NCBI GenBank assembly: GCA_963923035.1
Contig: CAWUKT010000041.1
Location: 1-60,494 of the forward strand
Direction: 5' to 3'
Length of the DNA stretch: 60,494 nt
Source of the DNA: CAWUKT01 sp963923035
GTDB taxonomy: Bacteria; Bacteroidota; Bacteroidia; J057; JADKCL01
The position numbers and the translations under genes are program-made. Numbering within the stretch: the stretch's first letter is position 1; each line of letters opens with the position of its first letter. This document shows positions 17,309 through 25,429 of the stretch, one piece after another. Under the pieces are notes generated by a model, which did not search any database, had not been told where the DNA came from, and saw nothing but the letters and a program-made list of their open reading frames with translations.

Positions 17309-19981
17309 TTATTTGGATTTCATCACTTTTTGAGTGAGAATTTGAGAGTCGCTGAGGGTGACTTTGAGGAAGTAAGCTCCGGCCGGGAGATTACTGACAT
17401 CGTGGCCCATCTCGTAGGTCGGGACGGTGCCTTGCCAGATGATCCGACCACTCAAGTCGTACAGGACACCTGTGTATTCGCCTTCAGGAGCGCTGAGGCG
17501 GGTGTACATCATGTTGCCCATCGGGGAAGGATAGACATCGAGCTTGATGTCCACTTCCGCTTCGTCGCCCATTTTCAGAGGTTGCGGGGTCATGTCTACG
17601 ATGGTCCGGGCAGTACAAGATCCACCTTCGTACACCTTGACATTGGTGAAGACGGAGTTGTTGTTTGATCCGGCATCGTTGTCATTGATGAATACCAATC
17701 GGTCGAACGTTCCAGTGTAGAAATTACCGACCGGGATGGTATAGGTGGTGGTTCCGCCACTGTAATTGTCGTAGTTGGTGAGTCCCCAGTTTTGGGTACC
17801 GTGGACCTTGAACATGAAGTTGCTGCTCAGGCTGTTGTCGTTGTCAAATCCAATGCCGTGGATTTCACCCTGGTTCGTGCTGGAAAAGTCGAATTCGACA
17901 ATGGTATTTGCAGTCACGTTGTAGGAGAAATTGATGTGCTTCCAGGTATTGTTGGTGAGGGTCAGACTCGCTCCACCATTGCCAATGGAATTCGCGCCAT
18001 TGTTGTCCTGGTTGCTGTAAGAATTGATGGTGTAGGCATTGAAGTCAATGGAAGGACATGCGGGCGGGCCGCTGTTACAAGAAGCGCTTCCAGTGCTGAA
18101 CTCAGTCACTTCGGAACTTCCAAAATCACCTCCACTTGCAACCGTTGCGCCATCAGCCGTCACCGAGTAGGAGCCGTTGCCAAAGGAGCAGCAGATTCCG
18201 TCACCGTAAGAGTCATTGATCGTGAACTCATAGCAATCATCGGGAAGACAGAAGGTTTCCGTGAAGGAAGAATTGTTCGCATAGGGACCTCCCGATCCAA
18301 CTGTTCCACCGGAAGAGTTGAGCAGGGTCCAGGTGGTTTCACTACCGTAGTTATCGGTGTTGATGGTTACGACGACTTCGGTGTCGTTGCAGCCACCGCC
18401 GCCACCGCCTCCGCCACCACCGGAGGTGGACAGGCTGAAGTCATCGACGCACATGTCGCCCTGCCAGCTGGTATTGGTGGTTGCGACAAAGCGCAGGCTG
18501 ACCGTTTCGCCAGCATAGCTGTTCAGGTTCACGGATTGAGCGTTCCAGTTGGCTCCCTGGTCACCAGAGAGGCTCCAAACATTTGTCCAGGAGGAACCAT
18601 TGTCGGTACTGGCTTGCAGAACGGTTTCACCTACCGAGTTACCGGTTGCGTGGAACTGGAACTCAACCGTTGCCTGGCTGGCACTGGTCAAGTCGAAGCA
18701 GGGGCTGTTCAGAATGGTAACTTTAGAGGGGTAGTTCGGGCTGGAAGCCTCTACGTAGATGTAGGAGCTGCCTTCGGAAGCACCATTGGGGCCAGTGTTG
18801 CTGGACGGAGTCGTTCCTTGACGGAGGGCCCAGTCAAAGTCGTCACCGCTGCCTTGGGTCCAGGCACCGAGGGTACCTTCAAAGCCTTCAGCATAAGGGA
18901 AGGAGGTAATGGTGCTGGTGCAAGTGGCACCACCGCCACCGCCACCACCGCCGCCAGAACCGCAGCCGTTGGAAGTGGAGAAGTCACGACGAAGGCTGTT
19001 TGCGAGTACAGCTTGCATACGTGCCTTTTGGTCGTTGGTAAAGATGTTCATACAGTTGTCATAGCTGTAGTCCATGTAGTTCTCTACCATGTCGCGCTGA
19101 CCATCACAGGTCGTTTTATTGGGACATCCGCTGGCAGGGCCTTGAGCGGTAGGCGTATCGTTGCAGTAATCGGTACCACAGTTGGCGTCGCCCCAGATGT
19201 GGCGGAGGCCGAGCCAGTGACCGATTTCATGGGTCAGGGTACGACCCTCGTCATATACACCACCGGCAGGGTTGGGAGTGGCAGAGGAGCCTACGGAACT
19301 GGCCAAAACAACCACACCATCGGTGTTGGCTGAGCCTCCGTTGCTGCTTAATCCACCAAGGCCTGAGTTACTGGGGAACTGGGCGTAGCCCAAAAGACCT
19401 CCTGACAACTGGCAAACCCAAACGTTACAATAATCATCGGGATTCCAGATGGTAGAGGGCTTCAGCGCTTCAATTGCATTCCGGCTGTAAGAGCTGGTAG
19501 TCGTCTGAATCCGATCGATGCCAGGCTCTGACAGGGTGTTGCCATTGGGATCTACGGTTGCAGCACAAAATTCGATTTCAGAGTCGGCACCCCGGGAGTC
19601 GGTATTGTAACCAGACGTTCCGAGGATACGACGAAAGTCATTGTTGAGCTGATCGATCTGGGCGTTGACGAGAGTTGCGGAGAGGTTTTCACCTGATCCA
19701 ACGGCGTCGCCGTTGTGGATGACGTGAAAGATAATTGGTATAGTGGTTACCGCCCGTGAGCTGGGGTTGCGCTTGTAGGCTTCCACTTTTGGTGCGAGCC
19801 AATTCTCGAAGTCTTCAATGGTTCCCATTTGGGGGTTGTTGGCACGCATTTCTTCCATGTGTTCATGCGTGTAACAACGAATAATTCCATCGTGAGAATG
19901 AGCATCAGTTGTCTTTTGACCAAACAATGTTGATCCACCTGCTAACATAAGAGTAAGCAGGGTTAATACCCTAAGTTTCAT
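17309..19981 (-). CDS. T9SS-secreted M43 (cytophagalysin/pappalysin) metalloprotease
   Basis: An 890-residue secreted zinc protease. The signal peptide is MKLRVLTLLTLMLAGGSTLFG. The catalytic motif HEIGHWLGLRH lies at about 250-262 (zinc ligands are its three histidines, Glu the base), and is followed by a Met-turn (VENYMDYSYDNCMNIF), as in family M43B. The sequence IWGD after the motif is typical. A polyglycine linker near residue 345 leads to a MAM-like jelly-roll domain (FPYAEGFEGTLGAW ... CVDDFSLS). A second polyglycine linker near residue 520 leads to a Cys-pair domain with core DGICCSFGNGSY, the same module found three times in the adhesin at 55045-60471. A further beta-sandwich follows, and the C-terminal type A sorting domain (DVYPSPMGNMMYT ... 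PAGAYFLKVTLSDSQ). It probably degrades extracellular proteins. Confidence 0.95.
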   Translation of the reverse strand: MKLRVLTLLTLMLAGGSTLFGQKTTDAHSHDGIIRCYTHEHMEEMRANNPQMGTIEDFENWLAPKVEAYKRNPSSRAVTTIPIIFHVIHNGDAVGSGENLSATLVNAQIDQLNNDFRRILGTSGYNTDSRGADSEIEFCAATVDPNGNTLSEPGIDRIQTTTSSYSRNAIEALKPSTIWNPDDYCNVWVCQLSGGLLGYAQFPSNSGLGGLSSNGGSANTDGVVVLASSVGSSATPNPAGGVYDEGRTLTHEIGHWLGLRHIWGDANCGTDYCNDTPTAQGPASGCPNKTTCDGQRDMVENYMDYSYDNCMNIFTNDQKARMQAVLANSLRRDFSTSNGCGSGGGGGGGGGATCTSTITSFPYAEGFEGTLGAWTQGSGDDFDWALRQGTTPSSNTGPNGASEGSSYIYVEASSPNYPSKVTILNSPCFDLTSASQATVEFQFHATGNSVGETVLQASTDNGSSWTNVWSLSGDQGANWNAQSVNLNSYAGETVSLRFVATTNTSWQGDMCVDDFSLSTSGGGGGGGGGGCNDTEVVVTINTDNYGSETTWTLLNSSGGTVGSGGPYANNSSFTETFCLPDDCYEFTINDSYGDGICCSFGNGSYSVTADGATVASGGDFGSSEVTEFSTGSASCNSGPPACPSIDFNAYTINSYSNQDNNGANSIGNGGASLTLTNNTWKHINFSYNVTANTIVEFDFSSTNQGEIHGIGFDNDNSLSSNFMFKVHGTQNWGLTNYDNYSGGTTTYTIPVGNFYTGTFDRLVFINDNDAGSNNNSVFTNVKVYEGGSCTARTIVDMTPQPLKMGDEAEVDIKLDVYPSPMGNMMYTRLSAPEGEYTGVLYDLSGRIIWQGTVPTYEMGHDVSNLPAGAYFLKVTLSDSQILTQKVMKSK

Positions 19982-20268
19982 AAAATTTCTAGTCCTTTAA
20001 GTGTTCTAACTGCTAAGATTGAAGATTGAAATAACTATCAAATGCGGTGACGAATATGTGAAAATGGTAAAACAATGGCAAGAAAAATATTACACAAACC
20101 AAAGGCCGGTTTGACTTCGTGTTAAATTAACAATTTTTGATTTTTGGAGTCTTCGTCGATGTTTTTGTATGGTTGAACAGCGATTTGCAGTTGTAGACTA
20201 ATAGGAAACACAATGGGAATAAGTGTCGGTAATCCGACAGTAAATGGAGTGGATGGAATGGAAATGGA
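19982..20268. other. Intergenic region, AT-rich
   Basis: This stretch lies upstream of the minus-strand M43 gene and downstream of the minus-strand DUF922 gene. It is more AT-rich than its surroundings and should hold the M43 promoter, although I find no convincing TAnnTTTG element on the minus strand. A 6-bp hairpin TGTCGG/CCGACA (20224-20239) may mark the 3' end of the DUF922 transcript; it lacks a T-tract. No gene is seen. Confidence 0.5.
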
Positions 20269-20856
20269 CTATTCAGCCCAGGCTTCCAAAGACCGTAGGT
20301 CCTTGATTATACGACGTTCCCATTCGGATTGGGCCCGTTCGTCCTTGGAATGGCGGGTTTCCATATCGTACTTGTTCTGCATGGCGGCAGACTCGTCGTA
20401 GATGCGTTGGGCGATGCGGGAAATCCCGCCCCGACCCAGGCGACAGGCATTCCCGGCTTCTGCAAATGCCTTCCGCATCTTACGCGCGTGGATCTCGGTA
20501 ATGTCGAAGTGCGCCTGCTCATGCTTCAACAAATAGGCGGTGGCAAAGGAGCGTTTGACCCAGGATTTGTCCGGGTCAAAAATGGCGTAGATTTCAGCAT
20601 CAAATCCCCGCCAATCACAGCTCCAATTGAAGACGATCCCAGATTCCGTCATGGCATCCGCCGGGGTGAACCGGTCGGGACGCCCCCGAAACTCCTTCCA
20701 GCTCAGGCGTTTGCCCTTTACCCACCTGATTTCATTTCCACTCAGTTCCCCCCCTTTCCCAGAATGAGGAGGAGCGAATCCGTAGAGAGAAAACGCGAAA
20801 AACACCCCCAATAGGAGGGCCATCAGGGCCGGAAGATAGAGTTTGATTTGTTTCAT
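20269..20856 (-). CDS. DUF922 protein, putative zinc-protease-like
   Basis: The ATG at 20856 gives a 195-residue protein with an N-terminal hydrophobic signal or anchor segment (LPALMALLLGVFFAFSLYGF). The body matches DUF922: RLSWKEFRGRPDR, AMTESGIVFNW, YAIFDPDKSWVKR and LLKHEQAHFDITEIHAR. The HExxH motif (HEQAH) followed by Asp and a later Glu/His suggests a zincin-like fold, and the family is annotated as putative secreted Zn-dependent protease. Catalysis has not been shown to my knowledge. An ATG at 20883 would add nine residues ahead of the signal and is less likely. It is divergent from the next gene, another HExxH protein. Confidence 0.85.
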   Translation of the reverse strand: MKQIKLYLPALMALLLGVFFAFSLYGFAPPHSGKGGELSGNEIRWVKGKRLSWKEFRGRPDRFTPADAMTESGIVFNWSCDWRGFDAEIYAIFDPDKSWVKRSFATAYLLKHEQAHFDITEIHARKMRKAFAEAGNACRLGRGGISRIAQRIYDESAAMQNKYDMETRHSKDERAQSEWERRIIKDLRSLEAWAE

Positions 20857-21010
20857 ATCGCCTCTACATTGGTGCGTATTCACTATTTACCCCAATTCCC
20901 ATGCCAATGTTTCACCAAAGCCGCGGATTATTTTCCTCCGTCCGCCAGCCAGCATTTTCCGTTTGCCTATATTCGCAGCACATCACAATTCAGTAGGTCC
21001 CATCAAGGCA

Positions 21011-21601
21011 TTGAACAATAGAATTCGGTTGTGGCTCCGCCTCACGGCGCTGCATTGGCGGGGAGATGCGAAAACGCTTCTCCGGCGTCACCTCTGGGAA
21101 ATGCCCCAGACCTGGCTGGGATACTGGGTCGGCGTGATGGCCATCCTCTTTTATGCGGTTCGGAAAATTGACTATGGCCATGCGACCATGGTGCTGGAAG
21201 TGGATACCGGGACGCCCTTTTGGGGCGGAATCTGCTTTGGGACGGTGATCCTGGGCGACCGTCGGATTGCGGCGGAGGTCAACAATCACCTGTTCATGCA
21301 CGAATTCGGGCACAGCTTGCAAAGCCGCTTGAGCGGCCCCCTGTACCTCGTCAAATTTGGATTGCCGAGTGTGTTCAGTGCCCGCGGCCGCGGGCGCCAT
21401 GCGTTTCATCCCGTCGAGCAGGATGCCAACCGCCGGGCCGAAACCTATTTCGCGGCCCAACCAGAATTCCAGGCCTGGCCCCAAACCCAAAACCCCATTC
21501 TTCAGAAGAGCTGTTTGCTTCCCCTGCGCTGGTGGGAATTCGTGCCGGGGGTATATCCGATTTTCCACTTGGTGCAGGCCTTTCGGCCGCCGCGCGGATA
21601 A
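21011..21601 (+). CDS. Membrane-anchored HEFGH protein of unknown function
   Basis: The open frame runs from 20843, but its first part overlaps the divergent DUF922 gene and is unlikely to be coding. I place the start at TTG 21011 (197 residues); ATG 21101 (167 residues) is the alternative. There is one hydrophobic stretch (LGYWVGVMAILFYAV) near the N-terminus, then beta-rich sequence and the motif FMHEFGHSLQSRL, with His97 and His101 in the longer form. A YxxAQP-type end follows, including EQDANRRAETYF, where the acidic residue could be a third metal ligand. The HExxH context suggests a membrane-linked gluzincin-like protein, but no family is recognised. It ends exactly where the convergent aminotransferase gene ends. 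Confidence 0.7.
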   Translation: MNNRIRLWLRLTALHWRGDAKTLLRRHLWEMPQTWLGYWVGVMAILFYAVRKIDYGHATMVLEVDTGTPFWGGICFGTVILGDRRIAAEVNNHLFMHEFGHSLQSRLSGPLYLVKFGLPSVFSARGRGRHAFHPVEQDANRRAETYFAAQPEFQAWPQTQNPILQKSCLLPLRWWEFVPGVYPIFHLVQAFRPPRG

Positions 21602-22852
21602 TCAGCCTCCAATTTGCCGCAGGACCGATTTGACGACAAGGTCAAGGTCTTGGGTGGTGGTAAAAATGTGGGGGGAAATCCGGATCGCCTGAAGTTTGGA
21701 TTCCAGTACCATGCGTACCCGGAGGTGGTCCCGGACAAAATCGGCATACATATCCTTCGCGTTCAGTCCGGGAATTTCAAATGATAAGATGGCTCCGTGG
21801 GAACGGGCTTCTTTTGGGGTGAGAATTTTGACCTGGGGAATTTCTTCCAATTGCTGGCGAAGGTGCTGGTGCAGGAATGCGAGACGTTCTTCGACGGCCG
21901 GCATTCCAATGGCGTCCATGAACCGGATGGCCTTCGCAAGGGCTCCGTGCAAAAAGGCACTTTGGGTTCCGTAGGCAAACCGATTGGCATGCTCCCGAAT
22001 CCCCTCGAGCAACTGCTTTTCCGGACTCAATTCCCAGCCCGTATCCGTGTAGGCGCCCGCGAAGAGGACGTCGACATTGTCCAATTGCTCCTTCTTTATA
22101 TATAGGAGTCCGGTTCCGGCCGGTCCGCAGAGCCATTTGTGGCCGCAACTGGCGTAGAAGTCACATCCAATATCTTCCAGGTCAAGGTTGATGGTGCCGG
22201 GTCCGTGGGCACCGTCGACGAGGGCCCAAGCTCCGTGGCGGTGGGCCAGGGCAGAGATTTCTTTGACAGGGAGCAGGTGGCCGGTGGTGCAGGTGATGTG
22301 CGGCGTGGCGATGACGCGGGTCCGGCGGGAAATGAGCTTTTCGATGCGGGAAAGGGTCTCTTCGGCCGTAGGAGCGGGCGAAAATACCTTGATCCGGAGC
22401 CCTTCGCGACGGGAGCGGTTCAGCCAGGCGAGGGCATGGCCGACGTGTTCCTGGTCCGAGATGATGACTTCATCCCGGGGCCGTAGGGCCAATCCGTTCG
22501 CGATGATGTTGAGGCTTTCGGTGGTATTGTGGGTGATGCATATTTCCTCGGGGGTCACCCTCAGAAATTCAGCGGCGACCAGGCCGGCGTCGGGAGACAG
22601 GATATAATTGCCTTTGCGGACGCGGAGGTTGACCTGGCGTTCCAGCTCGGCGACGACGGGGTCGGGCATAAGGCCGAGGGTGCCGGAGTTGAGGTAGATT
22701 TGGCCGTCGTTCATCCGAAACATTTTCCGGATTTCGTCCCAGTCCACCTCCTCAGAATTGGGCATTTGGGCTGCGAGTGGGGCCAATTGGGACACAGAAG
22801 TAAACAACAGCCCCGTAGCCAACTGCTTTAAGAAGTCTTTTCTGCTCGACAT
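21602..22852 (-). CDS. Exported class V aminotransferase (cysteine desulfurase/isopenicillin N epimerase-like)
   Basis: A 416-residue PLP-dependent fold-type I enzyme. The core shows THNTTESLNIIANGL, DQEHVGHALAW, TPHITCTTGHLLPV, ALVDGAHGPGTI and SCGHKWLCGPAGTG, with Lys239 the expected Schiff-base lysine and Asp of VDGAHG binding the pyridine nitrogen. The C-terminal small domain ends in IRISPHIFTTTQDLDLVV. The N-terminus is unusual for the fold: MSSRKDFLKQLATGLLF resembles a Tat signal (S-R-K-x-F-L-K, with RK in place of RR) followed by an Ala cleavage region. Tat export would suit an enzyme that must fold around PLP in the cytoplasm. The reaction, such as epimerisation or C-S cleavage, cannot be told. 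Confidence 0.9.
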   Translation of the reverse strand: MSSRKDFLKQLATGLLFTSVSQLAPLAAQMPNSEEVDWDEIRKMFRMNDGQIYLNSGTLGLMPDPVVAELERQVNLRVRKGNYILSPDAGLVAAEFLRVTPEEICITHNTTESLNIIANGLALRPRDEVIISDQEHVGHALAWLNRSRREGLRIKVFSPAPTAEETLSRIEKLISRRTRVIATPHITCTTGHLLPVKEISALAHRHGAWALVDGAHGPGTINLDLEDIGCDFYASCGHKWLCGPAGTGLLYIKKEQLDNVDVLFAGAYTDTGWELSPEKQLLEGIREHANRFAYGTQSAFLHGALAKAIRFMDAIGMPAVEERLAFLHQHLRQQLEEIPQVKILTPKEARSHGAILSFEIPGLNAKDMYADFVRDHLRVRMVLESKLQAIRISPHIFTTTQDLDLVVKSVLRQIGG

Positions 22853-23126
22853 GCAAACTTTCGCTAAAACCTATTACTTTTTTGTCGAAGCGCTGTCACC
22901 CACTTGCTGGGATGAAGTTACGTAAAAAATACTGTATTCGGGGTAGAGGATTGCTAATTCCGGTCGGGGAGGGGGGAATTGACGGGAAGAATACAGGGGG
23001 CTGGAACGGAAAGGAATGCGAGGGAGAGGTGGGACGGAATAAAGACCCAAGGCAACGAAAGGCATTTTTGGTTTTGGGTTGGGGAAAAGGGCAATTCGTG
23101 CGATATTCAAGGCAAACTCTGAAATC

Positions 23127-23660
23127 ATGAAAAAGTATTTATTGATTGCGGTGCTGGGGCTGTTTGTCTTGGCCTGTGAAAGTGAATCCCAAGGCGATTC
23201 CGATACGACGGCGACCGATACCTCGGCTGCTACCACTGCCAATGAAGCCGATGGGGGAGAAGAAGCCCTTCCCCGCATCAAGCCGGAAGCCAAAGACATC
23301 AATGTCAATGTGCCCGAGGGCGAGAGTTCCATTCTCGCTGCGCTCGGAGACATGGCCTACGACGAGGCCTACGAAATCGATGATTTCCGGGAGCGCCTGG
23401 AATATGACATGGGCGAAGTCAACTCTACCCTGCTGGCGACCGGCGCCATGTTTGAAGACCAGGGCGGTTTGTTGGTGGCCAAAGGTGAAGTGACCAATGA
23501 AGGTTCCATCTTCGCTGCAATTGTGGTGGCCGATCCTGGTCAGGACGTCCTCTACGGGGCCAGCTACGATGCCGCGACCAAGGAATCGAAAAAATACGCC
23601 GACAAAGAAGGCGCTGAGTACCCCGATGTCATCGGGGACTGGCTTTCCAGCTACGAGTAA
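23127..23660 (+). CDS. Small lipoprotein of unknown function
   Basis: The ATG at 23127 gives 177 residues beginning MKKYLLIAVLGLFVLACES, with a lipobox VLAC and Cys at about residue 17. A Ser/Thr/Asp/Glu-rich linker (residues about 20-50) follows, which suggests a surface or periplasm-exposed flexible tether. The mature part has two short regular stretches around 60-110 and 115-175 (GDMAYDEAYEIDDFRERLEY, and GGLLVAKGEVTNEGSIFAA). The upstream frame from 23079 would place 16 extra residues before the signal and is not used. No family is recognised. A strong terminator follows, so it is probably monocistronic. Confidence 0.85.
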   Translation: MKKYLLIAVLGLFVLACESESQGDSDTTATDTSAATTANEADGGEEALPRIKPEAKDINVNVPEGESSILAALGDMAYDEAYEIDDFRERLEYDMGEVNSTLLATGAMFEDQGGLLVAKGEVTNEGSIFAAIVVADPGQDVLYGASYDAATKESKKYADKEGAEYPDVIGDWLSSYE

Positions 23661-23680
23661 GACATACCATATATATAGAG

Positions 23681-23709
23681 GGGAGGGCCGCCGGGCCCTC
23701 CCGCTTTTG
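23681..23709 (+). terminator. Intrinsic terminator after the small lipoprotein gene
   Basis: Perfect 9-bp stem GGGAGGGCC / GGCCCTCCC (23681-23689 and 23694-23702), four-base loop, followed by GCTTTT. Confidence 0.8.
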
Positions 23710-23849
23710 GCTCCCCATTTCCCGACCGTTTCCCTTTCCCTCCCCTTCGATTTCATTTTCCCGCTTTCCCTCCCGTTTATTCTCCCCCTGCACATTTACA
23801 TTGACCGCTTTCCTGCCTAACTTGCGCCTCAAAGAACAATTCGGCGGCA

Positions 23850-25418
23850 TTGCAACCTCATTCCCTCACACAACGTATCTGGCTGGCCTTTTTGGGCGCG
23901 GTTCTGTTCGTGGCCCTCGTCCCCGGGACGCTCACGGGCCAACCATTTTACCGCAGTGAACTGACCGCGTCGCTCGAGCCGGTCCTGGACCTGAAGGGGA
24001 TTTGGGTGGACGCCAATGGCAATCGCCACGCCGTCCCGTTCAATTATTCCGACCGACGGGAAATTGAAGTGCGGCGGACGGTGGATTTGCCGAAGGGAAA
24101 AGACCTGTACCTGTACTTTGAGGGGCTCGCCTGGACGGGAGAAGTCTATTTCAATGAGGTCTTGCTGGCGATCACCCAGGATCCCTTCGCGGAGAATCTG
24201 TTGTACATCCCGAATTCGATTTTGTTGGAGCGGGGCAATGTCATCCGGGTCCGGCTGAGATCGAAAGGGGCGGATTATCCCCTCTACCCCAGCCATTTTG
24301 TCGGAATCTTCCGCCAGGCGGTGATTTTGCAGGTGGCAGATGCGCCGCAGGCCTGGACGCCTCCTTCTTATATAGAGGCCTCGAACCGGGTGGTCGTCGT
24401 GGCGCCCTGGTCCCGGTCCGGCGAATACCTTTCCGATAGCCTCGCGGTAGAATCGTCCCTGTACGGCCTGTTTGCCTACCCGGCGTCTGATCCCGTTTAT
24501 TTCCCCTTCCGTCCCTCGAACCGAAGCCAGTCCTTTTTGGCGCAGCGGGGCATCCAAGTGGCACGCTCGGTCCGTCCCACCGATTCCATTGCCTTTTACA
24601 ATCCGTATCCGGTCAAGGAACAGCCTTTGCAGCAGAATGTGGCCTTTTGGCGGCGGGACGATGGGCGGCCGGATAGCGGGTACGGGAACTATTCCACGTT
24701 GGAGCGATTGCGGACCCTGGCGGTCTCCTCGCCCAACCAGTTGGCGTTGCTCCTGCTGCTGTTGATTCCGGTGATGGTGCTGCTGCTGATGAAACTGGCG
24801 ACCCCGCGGGTATACGGGGTGATGTTCGAGTTTTTGACGAAGACCAAGATTTATCTGGAATTGATCGCGAACAACAAGTTCCTGAAGTCCCAGCAGCGGT
24901 GGCTGCTGAACTTCCTCCGAATGGTATTGGTCGCGGTCCTGCTGACGGTCCTGGTCTACTTCTGGGACCAGACGGGGCGGCTGGAATCCCTGGGATTGTT
25001 GACGACGCGGGGACCCCTGCGAAATATCCTGATCGAAGGTTCATTTTCTCTCTACCAACTCTTTCTGGGAATCCTGGTCTTATTGGTGGGCTTGAATTTG
25101 CTCAAATATGGCTTTTTGAATGGCCTGGGAGGCATCTACCGGGTGGGCTGGTTGTCGGTGATGCTGCAAAACCTGGACATTTTTTCGTCCCTTCCTATGA
25201 TATTGTTGCCCCTTTTGCCAGCCCCGTTTATTTTTTTCGTCGACCCTTTCACCAGTCAAATAATCTTGTGGATTTGGTACGGTCTCATTCTGGTATATTT
25301 TCTGCGACGCATTGTGCTGATTTATATTGGAATGACCCGGTTATTCTCCTTTTCACGAGGTCTGAAATTTTTGTATATTTGCACCCTCGAAATTTTACCG
25401 TGGATAATCCTCCTATAA
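23850..25418 (+). CDS. DUF4271 membrane protein with beta-sandwich N-terminal domain
   Basis: A 522-residue protein read from TTG 23850; no earlier ATG fits. The N-terminal signal (LAFLGAVLFVALVPGTLTG) precedes an exported beta-sandwich-like domain at about 35-170 (RREIEVRRTVDLPKGKDLYL, YFEGLAWTGEVYFNEVLL), similar to the sugar-binding jelly roll of GH2 enzymes. A linker follows. From about 290 the protein has several transmembrane helices: LALLLLLLIPVMVLLLM, FLRMVLVAVLLTVLVYFW, LYQLFLGILVLLVGLNLL, and on to the ending FLYICTLEILPWIILL. This end is typical of DUF4271. In Bacteroidota DUF4271 genes regularly lie beside hemD, as here. The role is unknown; a link to haem synthesis is only suggested by context. 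Confidence 0.85.
   Translation: MQPHSLTQRIWLAFLGAVLFVALVPGTLTGQPFYRSELTASLEPVLDLKGIWVDANGNRHAVPFNYSDRREIEVRRTVDLPKGKDLYLYFEGLAWTGEVYFNEVLLAITQDPFAENLLYIPNSILLERGNVIRVRLRSKGADYPLYPSHFVGIFRQAVILQVADAPQAWTPPSYIEASNRVVVVAPWSRSGEYLSDSLAVESSLYGLFAYPASDPVYFPFRPSNRSQSFLAQRGIQVARSVRPTDSIAFYNPYPVKEQPLQQNVAFWRRDDGRPDSGYGNYSTLERLRTLAVSSPNQLALLLLLLIPVMVLLLMKLATPRVYGVMFEFLTKTKIYLELIANNKFLKSQQRWLLNFLRMVLVAVLLTVLVYFWDQTGRLESLGLLTTRGPLRNILIEGSFSLYQLFLGILVLLVGLNLLKYGFLNGLGGIYRVGWLSVMLQNLDIFSSLPMILLPLLPAPFIFFVDPFTSQIILWIWYGLILVYFLRRIVLIYIGMTRLFSFSRGLKFLYICTLEILPWIILL
25374..25381 (+). promoter_or_regulatory. Possible internal promoter for hemCD
   Basis: TATATTTG inside the 3' end of the DUF4271 gene matches TAnnTTTG exactly. 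It lies 48 bases ahead of the hemC ATG. No clear TTG -33 element is present at the right spacing, so the case rests on the -7 element alone. Confidence 0.35.
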
Positions 25419-25429
25419 CCAAATAACAC

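Noticed and set aside
22853..23126. Small RNA or tRNA in the gap before the lipoprotein gene
   Set aside because: No cloverleaf or stable hairpin was found; the stretch is G-rich without clear structure.
22882..23130. Short open frame ahead of the small lipoprotein gene
   Set aside because: Low-complexity Gly/Arg/Lys composition, no signal or family features, overlaps the lipoprotein start region.
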